From Gammaproteobacteria bacterium (GTDB taxonomy: Bacteria; Pseudomonadota; Gammaproteobacteria; Pseudomonadales; Azotimanducaceae), in the NCBI GenBank assembly GCA_012960535.1, contig DUBB01000050.1, positions 62,001 to 126,000 on the forward strand: 64,000 nucleotides of DNA. The letters are read 5' to 3'. The notes under the pieces are model-generated. The model made no database searches, was not told where the DNA came from, and saw only the letters and a list, made by a program, of their open reading frames with translations. Every line of letters begins with the position of its first letter. Position 1 is the stretch's first letter. Shown here in pieces: positions 43,411 to 52,638 of this stretch. Made by a program: the position numbers and the translations under genes.

Positions 43411-43986
43411 CTAGTTTTCGTTAAATTGATGGTTAAATTCCTTCAGGCCCTGGTGGTCGCCGTCCTGGACAGTACGGTAGGTTGCCTGTGCTTCGAGCAG
43501 AGTAACCTGATCAGAAGGGTCAATAGGAATTGGTTCACTAACAGGGTGAATAGGTGGGTAGACCTCAACGGTATATTGGCTGCCTAACATTTTCAACGCG
43601 AACCAGCGGGTCGTGGCTATGGCATTACTGGAGGTAACAATGCCGACGTCAAACCACGAGCAGGGAAGCAGGAATTCAGTTTTGCAGAAATAAAGGTTCT
43701 CCACTAGTTGGCTTGATTTTTCTTCCATAAACAGGCTTGAAGCTGGAACGTCTCGTTCAATCAGAGCGTAACGCATGGCTTCTGCCTGGCTTCTGACAGG
43801 CTTGATATCAAGGTCTTTTGGGTATCCACCGGAAAGAAGAACTTGTGCGGTACCGCCGGCCTGGAAAATCCCGGCTGCTAGATCACACCGCTGGCGGACC
43901 GTGGGATCATCAAAGCTATGGCTGTGGCCCAGAACAATGAGTACGTCATGGTAGTGTGGTACGGTCATGGGTTGCATATTCTCCAC
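43411..43986 (-). CDS. DUF218 (YdcF/SanA-like) protein
   Basis: A 191-residue protein of the DUF218 group, Rossmann-like proteins often linked to envelope functions but without an agreed reaction. Marks are DVLIVLGHSHSFDDPTVRQR at the N-terminus, QVLLSGGYPKDLDI, SQAEAMRYALIERDVP and GIVTSSNAIATTRWFALKML. Unlike SanA or ElyC it has no membrane anchor, so a cytoplasmic YdcF-like role is more likely. The 43986 start is a GTG; ATGs at 43977 and 43968 are alternatives, with a GGAGA nearby that fits the last best. It lies 129 bp after the monooxygenase gene on the same strand. Confidence 0.78.
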   Translation of the reverse strand: MENMQPMTVPHYHDVLIVLGHSHSFDDPTVRQRCDLAAGIFQAGGTAQVLLSGGYPKDLDIKPVRSQAEAMRYALIERDVPASSLFMEEKSSQLVENLYFCKTEFLLPCSWFDVGIVTSSNAIATTRWFALKMLGSQYTVEVYPPIHPVSEPIPIDPSDQVTLLEAQATYRTVQDGDHQGLKEFNHQFNEN

Positions 43987-44115
43987 TGTCGTTTCTTCAC
44001 CTGTTGGTCAGGCCCTTTTTACGGCCAAACCGCTTTCTGGTATTGCAGGTTACAGTCAACAGGACCTCAGCAGCCTGGACTCTTGGCGCAGTATCCGGTG
44101 ATTTATAGCTATGCC

Positions 44116-45717
44116 TTATGCACTCAGTTCAAAACCGCGGTAGTGTTGTTCAGCCACCTCTGAACAGATTTGCGCATAGGCAGGGAAGCCACCTGCGAAA
44201 GGCATGAAAATCCTTGGTTTACCTGGCACATTGGCACCCAGATACCAGGAATTACAAGTGGGGAACAGCGTACCATTGGCGATTTCGTTGGTTTGGGTCA
44301 CCCAATCGTTTTCTGCTTCTTCAAGGGCTTCGATGGTGCTCAGGTTGTTGTCGCGCAGATGGGTCATGCAATCGATTATCCAGTTTACATGCTGCTCGAT
44401 AGTGATAATCATGTTTGACAGCACAGACGGACTGCCCGGCCCGGAAACAGTAAAGAAATTAGGAAAACCATAAGTGCATAGGCCAAGGTAGGTTCGTGGG
44501 CCTGCGTGCCATTTTTCCTGCAGTGAAATACCGTCTTTGCCGGTTATATCTATTTTCAGCAGACTGCCGGTCATGGCATCAAAGCCGGTAGCGTAGATAA
44601 TCATATCGAATTGATAGTGCTGGTCTTTGTGGATGAGGCCTTCAGCTGTGATTTCCTCTATAGGATGCTCGTTTACATTCACTAGCTGCACATTGGGTCT
44701 GTTATAAGTCTCGAAGTAATGGCTGTCTACGCAGACTCGTTTACATCCCAGGACCTGATCAGGACAGAGCAGTTCGGCAATTTCGCTGTCCTTTACGATT
44801 GTTCTTATTTTGTTGCGTACAAAGGTCGCGGCAATATCGTTGGCTTGCTTGCTGGCGCCAGTATCGCCGAAAGCACCGGTGAAACCCAGTCCCCCTTCTT
44901 GCCATTTTGTTTCAAAACGCGCCTGTCGAGTGTCGTCATCTGCGTCAAAAATAGAATCGTCCCAGCGCGACTGGTGTGCACCGAAAGCTGCATACATCTG
45001 CCTGTTTTCTTCTCTGAATGCCGGGTAGGAGTCTTTGATAGAGGCAGCGTATTGTTTATCCAGAGGGTGATTGTGTGCAGGAATAGAAAAATTGGCGGTG
45101 CGTTGAAATACGGTCAGGTGCTCACAGCTTTCGGCAATAAGCGGTATTGACTGTATTGCCGATGAACCGGTGCCAATAATACCAACACGTTTTGAGCTGA
45201 AATCTACTGGACTGTGTGGCCAGTCGCCAGTATGAAATGACTCACCGCTGAATATATCGATGCCTTTGAATTTAGGCAGGTTGGTAGAAGACAGGCACCC
45301 GGTCCCCATGATGCAGAATTTGGCTCGGTAGACCTTGTTATGGTCGGTGCTAACCAGCCATTCCTGGTCATCCTCTTGATAGTGTGCAGACAGGACCCGG
45401 GTACCGAAGTTGATATGCGGGCGCAGGTTGAATCGGTCAGCAACGTGGTTTGCGTAGCGAAGAATTTCCGGCTGGGATGCGTACTTTTCTGTCCAGTCCC
45501 AATCCTGCTGGAGGGTATCATCGAAAGTATATGAGTACTCCATACTCTGGACATCACAACGTGCGCCGGGATAGCGATTCCAGTACCAGGTGCCGCCTAC
45601 ATTATCGCCAGTTTCAAATACAATGGGCTGGAAATTTTCTTTCAATAGCCGATGTAAAGCGTACATTCCGGCGAATCCAGCGCCTACGATAACGGCATCA
45701 ACTCGCTGTTCAGACAT
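44116..45717 (-). CDS. Flavin-dependent monooxygenase, Baeyer-Villiger type I-like
   Basis: FAD- and NADPH-dependent oxygenase of 533 residues that would insert oxygen into a ketone to give an ester or lactone. The first dinucleotide site is VIVGAGFAGMYALHRL, and the second is VGIIGTGSSAIQSIP. The Baeyer-Villiger fingerprints are both present: GGTWYWNRYPGARCD and FSGESFHTGDWP (FxGxxxHxxxW). PGSPSVLSNMI is typical of the cyclohexanone/steroid monooxygenase branch. The ketone substrate is not evident. It is transcribed divergently from the MFS-FAH pair, with 129 bp between the starts. Confidence 0.9.
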   Translation of the reverse strand: MSEQRVDAVIVGAGFAGMYALHRLLKENFQPIVFETGDNVGGTWYWNRYPGARCDVQSMEYSYTFDDTLQQDWDWTEKYASQPEILRYANHVADRFNLRPHINFGTRVLSAHYQEDDQEWLVSTDHNKVYRAKFCIMGTGCLSSTNLPKFKGIDIFSGESFHTGDWPHSPVDFSSKRVGIIGTGSSAIQSIPLIAESCEHLTVFQRTANFSIPAHNHPLDKQYAASIKDSYPAFREENRQMYAAFGAHQSRWDDSIFDADDDTRQARFETKWQEGGLGFTGAFGDTGASKQANDIAATFVRNKIRTIVKDSEIAELLCPDQVLGCKRVCVDSHYFETYNRPNVQLVNVNEHPIEEITAEGLIHKDQHYQFDMIIYATGFDAMTGSLLKIDITGKDGISLQEKWHAGPRTYLGLCTYGFPNFFTVSGPGSPSVLSNMIITIEQHVNWIIDCMTHLRDNNLSTIEALEEAENDWVTQTNEIANGTLFPTCNSWYLGANVPGKPRIFMPFAGGFPAYAQICSEVAEQHYRGFELSA

Positions 45718-45846
45718 AGATCACGGTTCCTTTTTATCTTCATTGAATTGAAATTGTTCCACGTCTTGTGCATGGACACAAACGCTCAAACTGCGCATAC
45801 TCTGTGCCGAAATTGATAGATTGGCAGTTGCCCCGGGAACGTGACT

Positions 45847-47025
45847 ATGCATCCTACCTTAATTGTATTGACCATGGCACAGTGTTTGGCGCAGACGGGT
45901 GCGCCAATGGTGGTTTTATTAGGCGGTATTATTGGTGCAACGCTGGCACCATCATCGGATCTGGCGACTTTGCCATTGGCGCTGATGATAGTCGGTACAG
46001 CGGCTACAACCGTGCCGGCATCGCTGCTCATGCGCAGGTTTGGCAGAAAACCCGGATTTATTTTTGCGGCAGGCTATGCCAGTTTAGGTGGTTTGCTGGC
46101 AGCCTATGCTGTGACAAATGAACATTTCCCTTTGTTCTGTTGCGCTACCTTTCTCATTGGCAGTCACAATGCCTTTATTCAGCAGTATCGTTTTGCTCTG
46201 GCGGAAGTGATTCCTGCAGAAAAACTGGGTCGATATCTGTCGGTTCTTATGCTGGCAGGTGTGGTCGCCGCCTATATAGGGCCTGAGCTGGCCACCCGTT
46301 TAAAGCATGTGAGCGGTATGGCGCTTTACGCCGGTTCATTTATCGGCTTGAGTTTTTTTATGTTGGCTGCAATGATCGTATTGTTTTTTTATCGTCCCGG
46401 AAAGATGCCGGTTGCAGTCAAAGGGCAAAGCGGTAGGCCGCTTCTGGAAATTGCCCGACAGGTCAATTTTAAACTTGCCCTGGGCGCTGCTGTGGCCGCG
46501 TGGAGCATCATGAGCCTGCTCATGACAGCGACACCGTTGAGTATGCATCACCTTGATCTGTTCAATCTGGAAGACACCGCCTGGGTCATTCAGAGCCATA
46601 TCATGGCTATGTTCCTTCCTTCCTTGTTCAGCGGAATGCTCGTGGACAGGTATGGCCCCTTGAAAATCATAGCAGCCGGGGCTGTTATACTACTGGCCTG
46701 TCTTTTGGTTGCCTGGGGCGATCTCTTTTTGATTCATTACTGGTGGTCTATGGTGTTACTGGGTGTAGGTTGGAATTTCATGTTCCTGGGCGGTACCACT
46801 TTGCTCACCAAGACCTATCGGCAGGGAGAACAGTTTAAGGTCCAGGCATGTAATGATTTTGTTGTTTTTTCGTTGCAGGGGGTCGCTGCCTTGAGTTCCG
46901 GATTCCTGTTGTTGAATTGGGGTTGGGACTTTTTAGTCTATATAAGCGCGCCGTTCCTGTTGATACCCATTATTATTATGATTCGTTACCGGAATGCCTT
47001 TGTACCTTCTGCGGCGAACCCATAG
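45847..47025 (+). CDS. Major facilitator superfamily transporter
   Basis: A 392-residue inner-membrane protein with about 12 hydrophobic segments. The loop between helices 2 and 3 reads LLMRRFGRKPGF, the degenerate MFS motif A. The ATG at 45847 has GGGA eight bases upstream; a GTG two codons earlier is too close to that site. The substrate is unknown. It is followed after 12 bp by the FAH hydrolase gene, so the two are co-transcribed, divergent from the Baeyer-Villiger enzyme. Together they could form a small uptake/oxidation unit, an inference from arrangement only. Confidence 0.85.
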   Translation: MHPTLIVLTMAQCLAQTGAPMVVLLGGIIGATLAPSSDLATLPLALMIVGTAATTVPASLLMRRFGRKPGFIFAAGYASLGGLLAAYAVTNEHFPLFCCATFLIGSHNAFIQQYRFALAEVIPAEKLGRYLSVLMLAGVVAAYIGPELATRLKHVSGMALYAGSFIGLSFFMLAAMIVLFFYRPGKMPVAVKGQSGRPLLEIARQVNFKLALGAAVAAWSIMSLLMTATPLSMHHLDLFNLEDTAWVIQSHIMAMFLPSLFSGMLVDRYGPLKIIAAGAVILLACLLVAWGDLFLIHYWWSMVLLGVGWNFMFLGGTTLLTKTYRQGEQFKVQACNDFVVFSLQGVAALSSGFLLLNWGWDFLVYISAPFLLIPIIIMIRYRNAFVPSAANP

Positions 47026-47037
47026 GAGATAATATTT

Positions 47038-47730
47038 GTGGCCGAATTTGTTATACCGCCAGTTGATGTTGTCGGTTTGCCTGTGAGTGGCAGCAGCGGA
47101 CAGTTTCCGGTAGCACAGATATATTGTGTGGGCCGCAATTACGCCGATCATGCTATTGAAATGGGGCATAATCCTGATCGTGAAGCGCCGTTTTTCTTTT
47201 TGAAGCCCGGCTATGCTTTGTTAAGTGGTGGTGGTGCTCTTAGCTACCCGAGTATGACCCAGGACCTTCACCACGAAGTGGAGTTGGTTGTCGCGCTGGC
47301 CAGGGGTGGAGAAAATATTACGGTGCATGAGGCGCAGGATTTAATCTATGGTTTTGCGGTGGGGATCGATCTAACACGTCGTGATCTCCAGGCGCAGGCA
47401 AAAAAACTGGGACGACCCTGGGATGCTGGCAAAACTTTTTTGCATGCCGCCCCCTGTTCTGAATTACGACCCGGGTCATCGCTGCAGTCCATCCATCAGG
47501 CTAAGATCAAGTTGAGCGTAAATGGTGAGATTCGCCAGTCTGGAAACCTTGATCAGATGATTTGGAAGGTACCTGAAATCATAGCCAGATTGTCAGAATG
47601 CTTTCCCCTGCGAGGTGGTGATCTAATCTTTACTGGCACGCCAGCTGGCGTTGGTCCAGTACAGACAGGTGATGAATTGCATGCGGAAATTGAAGGTATC
47701 GGTTCATTACGGGTGAGTGTAAAGCAGTGA
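47038..47730 (+). CDS. Fumarylacetoacetate hydrolase-family protein (fumarylpyruvate hydrolase-like)
   Basis: A 230-residue single-domain FAH protein, of the group that splits C-C bonds of acylpyruvates or decarboxylates oxaloacetate. Family marks are IYCVGRNYADHAIEMGH, PFFFLKPGYALL, the metal site in LHHEVELVVALARGG (Glu-x-Glu) plus GIDLTRRDLQ (Asp), KTFLHAAPCS and IFTGTPAGVGPVQTGD. The start is a GTG after GGAGA. Such proteins take part in aromatic catabolism, but the true substrate is not shown by the neighbours. Confidence 0.9.
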   Translation: MAEFVIPPVDVVGLPVSGSSGQFPVAQIYCVGRNYADHAIEMGHNPDREAPFFFLKPGYALLSGGGALSYPSMTQDLHHEVELVVALARGGENITVHEAQDLIYGFAVGIDLTRRDLQAQAKKLGRPWDAGKTFLHAAPCSELRPGSSLQSIHQAKIKLSVNGEIRQSGNLDQMIWKVPEIIARLSECFPLRGGDLIFTGTPAGVGPVQTGDELHAEIEGIGSLRVSVKQ

Positions 47731-47940
47731 CTCGTTCAAAGGGGCTGGTTCCGGTCCGGCGCAGAAATCAGATTCAGTGAAAGTGTGCCTGTTTGAGGCC
47801 GCTCCTGGATTTGTATCAATTGCTCTGGAAAGGCCGGATGGCAGTACCTGGCAAGGTAAGCAATTGGAATGAGGCTCAGGGCAGCATTTTCTGGCAGCGC
47901 GCCGCCCAATGATGGCCCGTAGCAGGTATACTAGGCGACC

Positions 47941-48552
47941 ATGATTGATTCGCCTTCAATACTCTGCCGTGCCAGCAACGTTGTCTGTGAAAGGAATCAA
48001 CGCACGTTATTTTCTGATCTCAGTTTCAGGCTTGAGCGTGGCCAGATACTACATCTAAAGGGCCCCAATGGTTCTGGTAAGACCACCCTGTTGCGAATCC
48101 TTGCAGGGCTATTCATAGACTATGATGGTGAGATTGAATGGCAGAAAGATCATGGCTTGATTTACGCTGGGCACCAATATGCCGTACAGGGACAGCTTAC
48201 CCCGCTTGAAAATATCAGCTTTATATTGAGCCTCCAGGGAATTGCAGTAGCCAGAGATGAGATTTACCGGGCATTAGCTGACTTTGGTCTTGAAGATACT
48301 CGGTTTAGCCTGTGCAGAGAACTGTCAGAGGGGCAGCGTAAACGCGTGACCTTGTGCAGGTTGAAGTTGATCAAACAATCTGTCTGGCTGCTGGATGAAC
48401 CCTACAGCGCTTTGGATGAAGCCGGCGCTGCGTTATTGAGCCGTCTCTGTGAGCAACATCTCAAGGATGGCGGTGGGCTGGTCATGACCAGCCATCAAGC
48501 TATTCCAATTGCCCATTCCATCCATACTCTGGAATTGCAGCCGTGTTTTTAA
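47941..48552 (+). CDS. ccmA: Cytochrome c maturation ABC ATPase CcmA
   Basis: ATPase of the CcmABCD complex that releases haem-loaded CcmE. The 203 residues show Walker A (GPNGSGKTTLLRIL), the signature LSEGQRKRVTLCRL, where SEGQ replaces the common SGGQ, Walker B WLLDEPYSALD and the switch His in MTSHQAI. It is first of nine consecutive ccm genes and overlaps ccmB by 10 bp. A 210-bp gap from the FAH gene probably holds the operon promoter. Confidence 0.95.
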   Translation: MIDSPSILCRASNVVCERNQRTLFSDLSFRLERGQILHLKGPNGSGKTTLLRILAGLFIDYDGEIEWQKDHGLIYAGHQYAVQGQLTPLENISFILSLQGIAVARDEIYRALADFGLEDTRFSLCRELSEGQRKRVTLCRLKLIKQSVWLLDEPYSALDEAGAALLSRLCEQHLKDGGGLVMTSHQAIPIAHSIHTLELQPCF

Positions 48553-49196
48553 GCGTGCTCAATCGAGAGTTGCGCATTGCCGCGAGAAGTCCTGGAGAAT
48601 GGTTGCAACCCCTGTGCTTTCTATTGATTGTTATGACCCTGTTTCCATTGGGTATTGGGCCTTCCCCGGAGTTACTGGCAATGCTTGCTCCTGCGCTTAT
48701 CTGGATCACTGCGCTGATGGCAGTATTATTATCAGTTGATCGCTTGTTCCGGGATGATTTTGAGGATGGAACGCTAGAACAACTGGTACTGAGTTCAGGA
48801 CCTGTCTGGCTTAATAGCCTGGCGAAAGTAGGTGCTCACTGGCTGTTTACGGGTTTGCCGATTGTCTGCCTCAGCCCGTTTCTTTGTATCATGATGAATC
48901 TCAGCAGTCAGTGGATGCCAAAAATTGCGCTCTCCTTGCTATTGGGAACCCCCATACTCAGCCTGCTGGCAGCCCTGGGCGGTGCCTTGACAGTGGGTTT
49001 AAGGCAGGGCAGCGCACTGCTTCCTGTGATCATCATGCCGCTGATGATTCCAGTTCTGATCTTGGCCACTCAAGCGATCGCATCGCCCGCGTCTGGACAC
49101 GCTTATTTTTTATGGCTTGGAGCGCTATTGAGTTTTTCGCTGACGTTCCTTCCCCTGGCAATAGCTGCCAGTCTGAAAGTGGCAGTGAGTCGTTAA
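48543..49196 (+). CDS. ccmB: Cytochrome c maturation permease CcmB
   Basis: Inner-membrane ABC permease partner of CcmA. The 217 residues have six hydrophobic segments and the family N-terminus LNRELRIAARSPGEWLQPL. RDDFEDGTLEQLVLS is the conserved cytoplasmic loop that contacts CcmA. The GTG start lies within the end of ccmA. It is followed by ccmC after 73 bp, the largest gap in this operon. Confidence 0.94.
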   Translation: MFLSVLNRELRIAARSPGEWLQPLCFLLIVMTLFPLGIGPSPELLAMLAPALIWITALMAVLLSVDRLFRDDFEDGTLEQLVLSSGPVWLNSLAKVGAHWLFTGLPIVCLSPFLCIMMNLSSQWMPKIALSLLLGTPILSLLAALGGALTVGLRQGSALLPVIIMPLMIPVLILATQAIASPASGHAYFLWLGALLSFSLTFLPLAIAASLKVAVSR

Positions 49197-49269
49197 TCGG
49201 CCTGCTCGGCTTAATAATCTGATAAAATCACCGGTCGCGCGAGCAAGGCTTTGGTTAAAGGTAATTGAT

Positions 49270-50019
49270 ATGAACATTAGGCTGTGGAACTGGATACATA
49301 AGCTTGGCTCAGCGAAGCACTTTTATCGCTTCAGTAGTTTGATTCTGCCCGGTCTGTGGGTGGTTTCTGTGCTGATCCTGTCGTTAGGATTGTATGCAGG
49401 TCTGGTGCTAGCCCCAGCTGATTATCAACAAGGCGATTCGTTTCGGATAATGTATATTCATGTACCTGCTGCCATCCTGTCCCAATCCAGTTATGTGATG
49501 ATGGCCAGCATGGGGGCTCTGTTTCTTATTTGGAAGATTAAACTTGCTGATGTGGCCATGCGAACAGTTGCACCTATCGGCGCTGCAATAACCTTTGTTG
49601 CTTTGTTAACTGGGGCAATCTGGGGCAAACCAACCTGGGGGACCTGGTGGGTCTGGGATGCCCGACTAACATCAACGTTGATTCTGATGTTTCTTTTCCT
49701 GGGTGTGTTAGCAATTCGCAATGCAGCCGGAAATGGGCCTGCTGCGGGACGAATGGCAGCGATCCTTGCTGTTATCGGGGTTATTAACCTGCCAATCATA
49801 AAATATTCGGTGGACTGGTGGTTTACTTTGCATCAGCCAGCCAGTTTTTCCTTGACTGAACGGCCAACCATGCCTGTGGAAATGTGGCTGCCGTTAGTGG
49901 TGATGATCCTGGGATTTTACTGCTGGTTCTTCGCTTTGTGGATCCTGCGTATCCGCACTGAAGTGCTGGTAACAGATGCAAACAAGGATTGGGTAAGGCA
50001 ACTGGTGAATCAGCGATGA
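49270..50019 (+). CDS. ccmC: Haem-handling membrane protein CcmC
   Basis: Loads haem onto CcmE at the periplasmic face. The 249 residues have six membrane segments, the tryptophan-rich haem site WGTWWVWDARLTS, and flanking periplasmic His in YIHVPAAI and KYSVDWWFTLHQPA. The start ATG follows AAAGG, and the stop overlaps ccmD (ATGA). Confidence 0.95.
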   Translation: MNIRLWNWIHKLGSAKHFYRFSSLILPGLWVVSVLILSLGLYAGLVLAPADYQQGDSFRIMYIHVPAAILSQSSYVMMASMGALFLIWKIKLADVAMRTVAPIGAAITFVALLTGAIWGKPTWGTWWVWDARLTSTLILMFLFLGVLAIRNAAGNGPAAGRMAAILAVIGVINLPIIKYSVDWWFTLHQPASFSLTERPTMPVEMWLPLVVMILGFYCWFFALWILRIRTEVLVTDANKDWVRQLVNQR

Positions 50020-50204
50020 GATTTACGTCGATCTCGGTTTTTCTGTCCATGGGAGGCTATGCGGAATATGTCTGGAGTGCCTATGGAGTCACTATTGCAG
50101 TTATGATTATGATGACCTTGCTCGCGCTGCTGAAATCCAGGCGGACGCTGCAGAAATTAAAATTCGAACACGCTTTGAAGGCAAAAAGGCAAGTGAAACC
50201 GTGA
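50016..50204 (+). CDS. ccmD: Haem exporter small subunit CcmD
   Basis: A 62-residue single-span protein required for release of holo-CcmE from the CcmABC complex. The start overlaps the ccmC stop (ATGA at 50016), and an in-frame ATG at 49989 inside ccmC is not needed. FLSMGGYAEYVWSAYGV is the conserved periplasmic and membrane entry of the family, followed by a basic cytoplasmic tail. The stop overlaps ccmE (GTGA). Confidence 0.88.
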   Translation: MRFTSISVFLSMGGYAEYVWSAYGVTIAVMIMMTLLALLKSRRTLQKLKFEHALKAKRQVKP

Positions 50205-50659
50205 AGTTTGGTATGATGAAAACACATCGCAGGAACCAGTTATTGCTCATCGCTGTGTTGATTCTGGGCGCAGGTGCAACGCTCGCCCTGGTTATGCAGG
50301 CGCTAACCGAAAACATTAATTTGTTTTATTCTCCTGCGCAGGTTGTAGCCGGGGAAGCGCCGGTTAACCAGCGTATTCGCGCGGGTGGTATGGTGGTGGA
50401 GGGCAGCGTTCAGCGCGCAGTCGACTCACTGCAAGTGAATTTCCTGATCGGTGATTTAAGGTCTGCGCAGTTCCCAGTGGTATTTGAAGGTATTTTGCCG
50501 GACCTGTTTCGCGAAGGTCAAGGCGTGATCGCCGGCGGTAACCTGAATGAGAGTGGTGTCCTGATCGCTGATGAAATTCTTGCCAAGCATGATGAAAACT
50601 ATATGCCACCAGAAGTGCTGCAGATGATGGCGTCAGAGCAGGAAAAAAACCTGCCGTGA
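50201..50659 (+). CDS. ccmE: Haem chaperone CcmE
   Basis: Periplasmic, membrane-anchored carrier that binds haem covalently. The 152 residues have an N-terminal signal anchor (QLLLIAVLILGAGATLALVM), the OB-fold with VVEGSV and FLIGDL, and the haem-linking site AKHDENYMPPEV. His130 and Tyr134 lie in the usual HxxxY spacing, so it is the standard His form rather than the Cys variant. The GTG start overlaps the ccmD stop; ATGs at 50213 and 50216 are alternatives. Confidence 0.95.
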   Translation: MKFGMMKTHRRNQLLLIAVLILGAGATLALVMQALTENINLFYSPAQVVAGEAPVNQRIRAGGMVVEGSVQRAVDSLQVNFLIGDLRSAQFPVVFEGILPDLFREGQGVIAGGNLNESGVLIADEILAKHDENYMPPEVLQMMASEQEKNLP

Positions 50660-52638
50660 TTATTGAATTAGGACACTTTGCACTCATTCTCGCCCTGGCT
50701 ATGAGCTGCTGTCTGGCGGTGTTGCCGGCTATTGGCGTTCATATGGAGAAGGCGGTTTTAATGCGCACCGGTGGGTCTTTGGCAGCGGGCATGTTTGTGT
50801 TTACCCTGATCAGTTTTATTTGCCTGGCGCTCGCTTTTATCGGTGACGATTTTTCAGTTGCTTATGTGGCAAGGAATTCCAATAGCCTGCTGCCGGTTTA
50901 TTATAAACTCTCAGCAGTTTGGGGTGCCCACGAGGGTTCCTTCCTGCTCTGGTGCCTGGTCATGTCGAGCTGGACCCTGGCAGTGGCCTTGTTCAGTCAA
51001 CAGTTAACCGATGACATGCGCGCCAGGGTGTTGGCTGTGCTGGGCAGTGTCAGCATTGGTTTCTATTTATTTTTGATATTTACTTCTAATCCGTTTGACA
51101 GGACCCTGCCTTTTTTCCCTTCTGAAGGCACTGACCTGAACCCCTTGCTGCAGGACTTTGGACTGATCGTTCATCCACCTCTCCTTTATATCGGCTATGT
51201 TGGATTATCCGTGCCTTTTGCTTTTGCCATTGCCAGTTTGTCCTCTGGCAAGCTTGATGCAGCCTGGGCAAGGTGGTCCCGGCCATGGACCAATGCCGCC
51301 TGGGCATTTCTAACCATGGGTATCACCTTAGGCAGTTGGTGGGCCTATTATGAACTGGGCTGGGGAGGATGGTGGTTTTGGGATGCGGTGGAAAACGCAT
51401 CATTTATGCCCTGGCTGATTGCCACGGCGCTGATACATTCGCTTGCAGCCACCGAAAAACGGGGTGTTTTCAGGTCCTGGACGGTATTGTTAGCCATCTC
51501 TGCTTTTTCATTCAGTCTGTTGGGTGCTTTTCTGGTGCGGTCCGGTGTGCTGACCTCTGTCCATGCTTTTGCGGTCGATCCTGAGCGGGGTGTTTTCATT
51601 CTTTGGTATCTGGTTATTGTCATCGGTGGATCGTTATTGCTGTATGGCATCAGGGCGGGGAAGATGGGCGTTAGTGTTGGATTTGGCTGGCTCAGTCGGG
51701 AAAGTTTTATTCTAGCGAATAATCTGATTCTGACAGTGTCAGCGATCACAGTTTTACTGGGCACTATCTATCCGTTGATTTATGAATGGTTCAGTTCAGG
51801 TCAGAAAATTTCAGTAGGGCCGCCATATTTCAATATGGTTTTCGTGCCCTTGATGTTACCGCTGATTGTGTTGATGGCCTTGAGTAGCGGCTCGCGATGG
51901 CGCAGGACAACAACTGAGGTTTTATTGGCCAAGCAGCCGTTAAGGCTGCTGCTAAGCGGCGTTGTTTGCCTGATTTTCTGCTTGCTGACTTCAACCTGGA
52001 ATTTGTGGTTTCTGGCGGTTTCCTTCATTTCCATCTGGTTAATTGTTAATTTGCTGGCAGACGTCCGTTTTCGTCTGGGCAAGCGGGGATTTGCTGGCTT
52101 ACTGAAACAGACCCCGTCCTACTATGGCATGTGGCTGGGACATATAGGTATAGCTTTGAGTGCGCTTGGGATTGTGACCACGGTTATCATGAGTGAAGAA
52201 ATTGACCTGTTGATGTCGCCTGGAGATAAAACCCAGATCGCCGGCTATGATCTTACCTTTGAAGGTGTGGAAAGGGTTATGGGTCCCAATTATAGTGCTG
52301 ATAGAGGCATTTTTGAGATCAGCAGACAGGACCGGGTAATTGAGATGCTATACCCCGAGAAAAGGTTGTACTCACCCTCGCAGAATGTCATGACAGAAGC
52401 CGATATTAGTGTCAGCTTCTGGCGTGATGTGTATGTTGCGCTGGGCGAGCCCATCGGTAATCAGGCCTGGTCGGTACGAGTCCATGTAAAACCATTGGTT
52501 CGCTGGATCTGGTTGGGCGGGATCCTGGTAGCTATAGGCGGTTTTACGACGATTTTGGACAAACGCTACCGAAGGCTGAAAATAGCCCGGCAGCAGCAGT
52601 TCAGATCAGATACACCCGTGCAGGCAAGCCTGGCATGA
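50656..52638 (+). CDS. ccmF: Cytochrome c haem lyase subunit CcmF
   Basis: Large membrane protein that, with CcmH and CcmI, attaches haem to apocytochrome. The 660 residues have about 14-15 membrane segments and the WWD-type haem-binding motif GGWWFWDAVENASFMPWL. GAHEGSFLLW and LVRSGVLTSVHAFA carry conserved His for haem binding. A large periplasmic domain lies before the last helix. The GTG start overlaps the ccmE stop and the stop overlaps the ccmG start. Confidence 0.96.
   Translation: MIIELGHFALILALAMSCCLAVLPAIGVHMEKAVLMRTGGSLAAGMFVFTLISFICLALAFIGDDFSVAYVARNSNSLLPVYYKLSAVWGAHEGSFLLWCLVMSSWTLAVALFSQQLTDDMRARVLAVLGSVSIGFYLFLIFTSNPFDRTLPFFPSEGTDLNPLLQDFGLIVHPPLLYIGYVGLSVPFAFAIASLSSGKLDAAWARWSRPWTNAAWAFLTMGITLGSWWAYYELGWGGWWFWDAVENASFMPWLIATALIHSLAATEKRGVFRSWTVLLAISAFSFSLLGAFLVRSGVLTSVHAFAVDPERGVFILWYLVIVIGGSLLLYGIRAGKMGVSVGFGWLSRESFILANNLILTVSAITVLLGTIYPLIYEWFSSGQKISVGPPYFNMVFVPLMLPLIVLMALSSGSRWRRTTTEVLLAKQPLRLLLSGVVCLIFCLLTSTWNLWFLAVSFISIWLIVNLLADVRFRLGKRGFAGLLKQTPSYYGMWLGHIGIALSALGIVTTVIMSEEIDLLMSPGDKTQIAGYDLTFEGVERVMGPNYSADRGIFEISRQDRVIEMLYPEKRLYSPSQNVMTEADISVSFWRDVYVALGEPIGNQAWSVRVHVKPLVRWIWLGGILVAIGGFTTILDKRYRRLKIARQQQFRSDTPVQASLA

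Noticed and set aside
44170-45692. Numerous plus-strand frames opposite the monooxygenase gene
   Set aside because: The minus-strand frame has full FAD, NADPH and Baeyer-Villiger motifs; the rest are shadows without motifs.
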